The notes under the pieces: generated by a model
What the model saw: the letters and a program-made list of their open reading frames with translations, nothing else
Told to the model about the DNA's origin: nothing
Databases searched by the model: none
Made by a program: the position numbers and the translations under genes
Assembly (NCBI GenBank): GCA_030044695.1
Contig: JASIDM010000148.1
Location: forward strand, 1 to 7,248
From: Thermoplasmata archaeon
Lineage (GTDB): Archaea > Thermoplasmatota > Thermoplasmata > Lutacidiplasmatales > UBA184
Reading direction: 5' to 3'
Length of the DNA: 7,248 nt
Part shown: one piece after another, positions 5,574 through 7,248 of the stretch
How the letters are laid out: every line of letters begins with the position of its first letter
Numbering within the stretch: the stretch's first letter is position 1

Positions 5574-6708
5574 GGGCCAGGAGCCCCGGCGGGCTGCACG
5601 GAGCGGCGAGCTCCAGGACCCGGAAGCTGCCGAAGCCGAACAGCAGGTTCTTCGCGGCGAGGCGCAGCCGTACCTCCTCCTCCGCCGAGCGGCACCCGCG
5701 CATGGCGCGGGCGAGCTCCCCCTCGATCCCCCACGCCGCCAGAGCCTTCGCCTGGTCGCGGTAGCTCAGCTCGACCAGCCCGGCCCGCTGCGCCGCGGCG
5801 CGGACTCGGGTGAAGTTGACGAACGCCGAGAGGTCCGCGCTGCCGGCGTCCGCGAGGGGGAAGGGGAGCGACCGGTGGCCGCGGACGGCGGCCACGGTCC
5901 CCCGCGGGTGCGCGGCGAGCAGCTCGGCCTCCTCGGCCCCGTAGTCGACGACCAGCAGCCCTCCTTCGAGGAGATGGTCGGCGACCTCCCGGACGGTCGC
6001 CTCGGCCGCCGGCGCGACCTCGAGGACCCGGCCCACGTCGTCGTCGCCCAGCACGGGGAGCGGGGGTCCGGGTACCGGCGCCGTGAGGTCGGCGACGACC
6101 GGCTCGACGTACGGCCCCTCGAGGCGGACCCCGAGTTCCTGCCACGCCGCCCCCGACCACCGCAGCCGACGCACCGGCTGGGCATCGAGCAGTTCGTGAG
6201 CGACCACGACGCCGCGCACCGGGCCACCCTCGGCGAGCGAGGGCGCCCCACGGACCGGGGGTCCGTCGTCGCCGCCCGCGGCCTTCGCGGCGGCGACCGC
6301 GCCGGCCCGCAGCGTCGGGGACCGATCGACCACCAGGACCTCGAGCCCGGCGTCGGCCCCCTTGGCCCGCAGGGCGACCAGCAGGCCGGCGATCAGGCTT
6401 CCGTCGCCCGCGCCAAGGTCGACGAGCTGCCGTCCGCGGCCCGGGTCCAAGCTCCCGAGCAGAGCCCGGATCCGCTCCGCGAGCGTGCTCGCGTAGACGG
6501 GGTGGACCCGGGGGGCCGTGTAGTAGTCCCCCTCCGGCCCGAACGGGCTGCGCTCCCGGCGGTAGTAGCCGACGCCGTCGCCGTAGAGCACGACCTCCAT
6601 GAACCGGTCGAACGGTAGGACGCCGTGAGGCCCCGCGCGACGCCGCAGCGCGTCGCGTAGCGGCTCCGGTAGGCTCGGGCGCTCGGGGGCCGTCGCGGAC
6701 GGCGGCAC
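5542..6708 (-). CDS. MidA/NDUFAF7-family SAM-dependent methyltransferase
   Basis: This belongs to the DUF185 (Methyltransf_28) family. Its mitochondrial member NDUFAF7/MidA dimethylates an arginine of complex I subunit NDUFS2 during assembly. The 388 residues match the family's usual length and order: FMEVVLYGDGVGYY (36-49), EGDYYTAPRVHPVYAS (59-74), the SAM loop LVDLGAGDGSL (95-105; often LGPGRGTL), the acidic strand end VLVVDRS (124-130), VVAHELLDAQPV (168-179), LLVVDYG (251-257), a GT..AVRGHRSLPFPL segment (270-285), and ADLSAFVNFTRV (291-302; usually DLTAHVDF). The start is a GTG at 6708, 21 bases after the PAC2 stop, with GGAGG a rather long 12 bases upstream. A role in maturing an archaeal complex I-like enzyme is possible but unsupported here. 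The C-terminal tail overlaps gins51. Confidence 0.87.
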   Translation of the reverse strand: MPPSATAPERPSLPEPLRDALRRRAGPHGVLPFDRFMEVVLYGDGVGYYRRERSPFGPEGDYYTAPRVHPVYASTLAERIRALLGSLDPGRGRQLVDLGAGDGSLIAGLLVALRAKGADAGLEVLVVDRSPTLRAGAVAAAKAAGGDDGPPVRGAPSLAEGGPVRGVVVAHELLDAQPVRRLRWSGAAWQELGVRLEGPYVEPVVADLTAPVPGPPLPVLGDDDVGRVLEVAPAAEATVREVADHLLEGGLLVVDYGAEEAELLAAHPRGTVAAVRGHRSLPFPLADAGSADLSAFVNFTRVRAAAQRAGLVELSYRDQAKALAAWGIEGELARAMRGCRSAEEEVRLRLAAKNLLFGFGSFRVLELAAPCSPPGLLALSGDAGSAGP

Positions 6709-6729
6709 GCCGGGGGGCGTCCTCCCCGC

Positions 6730-7248
6730 TCAGCCGATGTAGCCGAGGTCCTCGCGCGGGGCGCCGGGGGTCCCCGCCCCGGCCTCGCCCCCGCGCTGCT
6801 CGGCGTCGTGGATCCGCTGGGCGATCTTGTCGATCTCGCGGGCCTTCTCCTCGAGGGCGGTGAGGTTCAGCTCGACCTGGAGGACCTTCGCGAGGACCTT
6901 GAGCACCGCCCCGGCGCTGTGGGGGTCGACGAAGTAGCCGCTCGTCTCGCCCATCAGGCAGACCCCCTCCATGCCGAACAGCCGGCCCAGGCCGAGGAAC
7001 AGCCCGCTGGCGCCGATCAGGCCTCCGCCCGGGTCGTTGCGCGAGAAGACGACGCCGTGCTTCTTCATCGCCTCGACCAGGCTCGGGGCGGTCGCCGCCC
7101 CGAGGACCTTCGGCTCGTCGACGACCCGGCCCTGGGCGAAGCCGGCGAGGGTGTAGACCTGCTTGACGCCGAGCTGGGCGCAGTAGTCGAGGACCCGCTC
7201 CGTGATCTCGTACTGCCCCTCGGGGCTGATCCCCTGGTAGTCCCCGCC
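6730..7248 (-). CDS. PAC2-family proteasome assembly chaperone homologue (5' partial)
   Basis: The frame is open from the window's right edge to the TGA at 6730-6732, giving 172 visible residues; the N-terminus is missing. It belongs to the PAC2/PbaB family of archaeal ATP-GRASP-unrelated proteins, whose members are linked to 20S proteasome assembly or bind the proteasome. Typical motifs are present: GDYQGISPEGQYEI near the window edge, YTLAGFAQG, a PGGGLIGASGLFLGLGRLFG stretch, and EGVCLMGETSGYFVDPHSA. A helical segment (about 115-150) and a flexible Gly/Ala/Pro tail follow, ending in LGYIG. An ATG at 7068 is internal to the domain and is not the start. It lies 21 bases upstream of the MidA-like gene on the same strand, so the two probably share a transcript. 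Confidence 0.9.
   Translation of the reverse strand, partial: GGDYQGISPEGQYEITERVLDYCAQLGVKQVYTLAGFAQGRVVDEPKVLGAATAPSLVEAMKKHGVVFSRNDPGGGLIGASGLFLGLGRLFGMEGVCLMGETSGYFVDPHSAGAVLKVLAKVLQVELNLTALEEKAREIDKIAQRIHDAEQRGGEAGAGTPGAPREDLGYIG

Noticed and set aside
4412..5764. A 450-residue open frame on the plus strand across the Toprim and gins51 genes
   Set aside because: Its translation is Arg/Pro/Gly-rich low complexity, and it runs antisense to the Toprim gene and out of frame with gins51, both of which have clear family motifs. Long spurious frames are expected at this GC content.
5290..6618. A 442-residue open frame on the plus strand opposite the MidA-like gene
   Set aside because: It begins with an Arg/Pro repeat-like stretch, matches no family, and mirrors a well-supported methyltransferase on the other strand.

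Overview
The window is about 7.2 kb of very GC-rich, densely packed chromosomal DNA from an archaeon. The evidence is the set of archaeal or archaeal/eukaryotic-type genes: ribosomal proteins L18a/LX and L15e, prefoldin alpha, FtsY, a Gins51-type GINS subunit, an archaeal small Toprim protein and a PAC2-family proteasome chaperone. TATA-like boxes lie about 25-40 bases before two start codons that lack Shine-Dalgarno sequences. The high GC and gene mix would fit a GC-rich lineage of Thermoplasmatota or a related phylum, but that placement is a guess. There are no signs of mobile elements, CRISPR arrays, RNA genes or prophage.

Layout, left to right. (1) Positions 1-667, plus strand: the end of a ThiI-like gene with a good THUMP domain but a degenerate and shortened PP-loop domain. 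(2) Positions 807-3650, plus strand: a tightly coupled run of rpl18a(LX), pfdA, ftsY, a TrmJ-like SpoU methyltransferase and an unrecognised 149-residue protein. Each gene overlaps the next by a few to about 40 bases. LX-pfdA-ftsY is a well-known archaeal order serving translation, nascent-chain folding and membrane targeting. (3) Positions 3704-4356, plus strand: rpl15e with its own TATA box, probably made from an almost leaderless mRNA. (4) Positions 4346-4855, minus strand: a small Toprim-domain protein, convergent with rpl15e. (5) Positions 4902-5573, plus strand: gins51, divergent from the Toprim gene across a short spacer holding a palindromic TATA-like box. (6) Positions 5542-7248, minus strand: a two-gene unit, PAC2-family chaperone (cut by the window end) then a MidA/NDUFAF7-like methyltransferase whose 3' end overlaps the 3' end of gins51 by 32 bases.

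Most of the window is core information-processing and protein-quality machinery, not an accessory island, and I see no convincing undescribed multi-gene system. The points most worth a second look are the ThiI-like protein that has lost its PP-loop motif, a probable CTG start for the TrmJ-like gene, the unrecognised ORF between trmJ and rpl15e, the palindromic promoter between the Toprim and GINS genes, and a divergent MidA-like protein in an archaeal setting.
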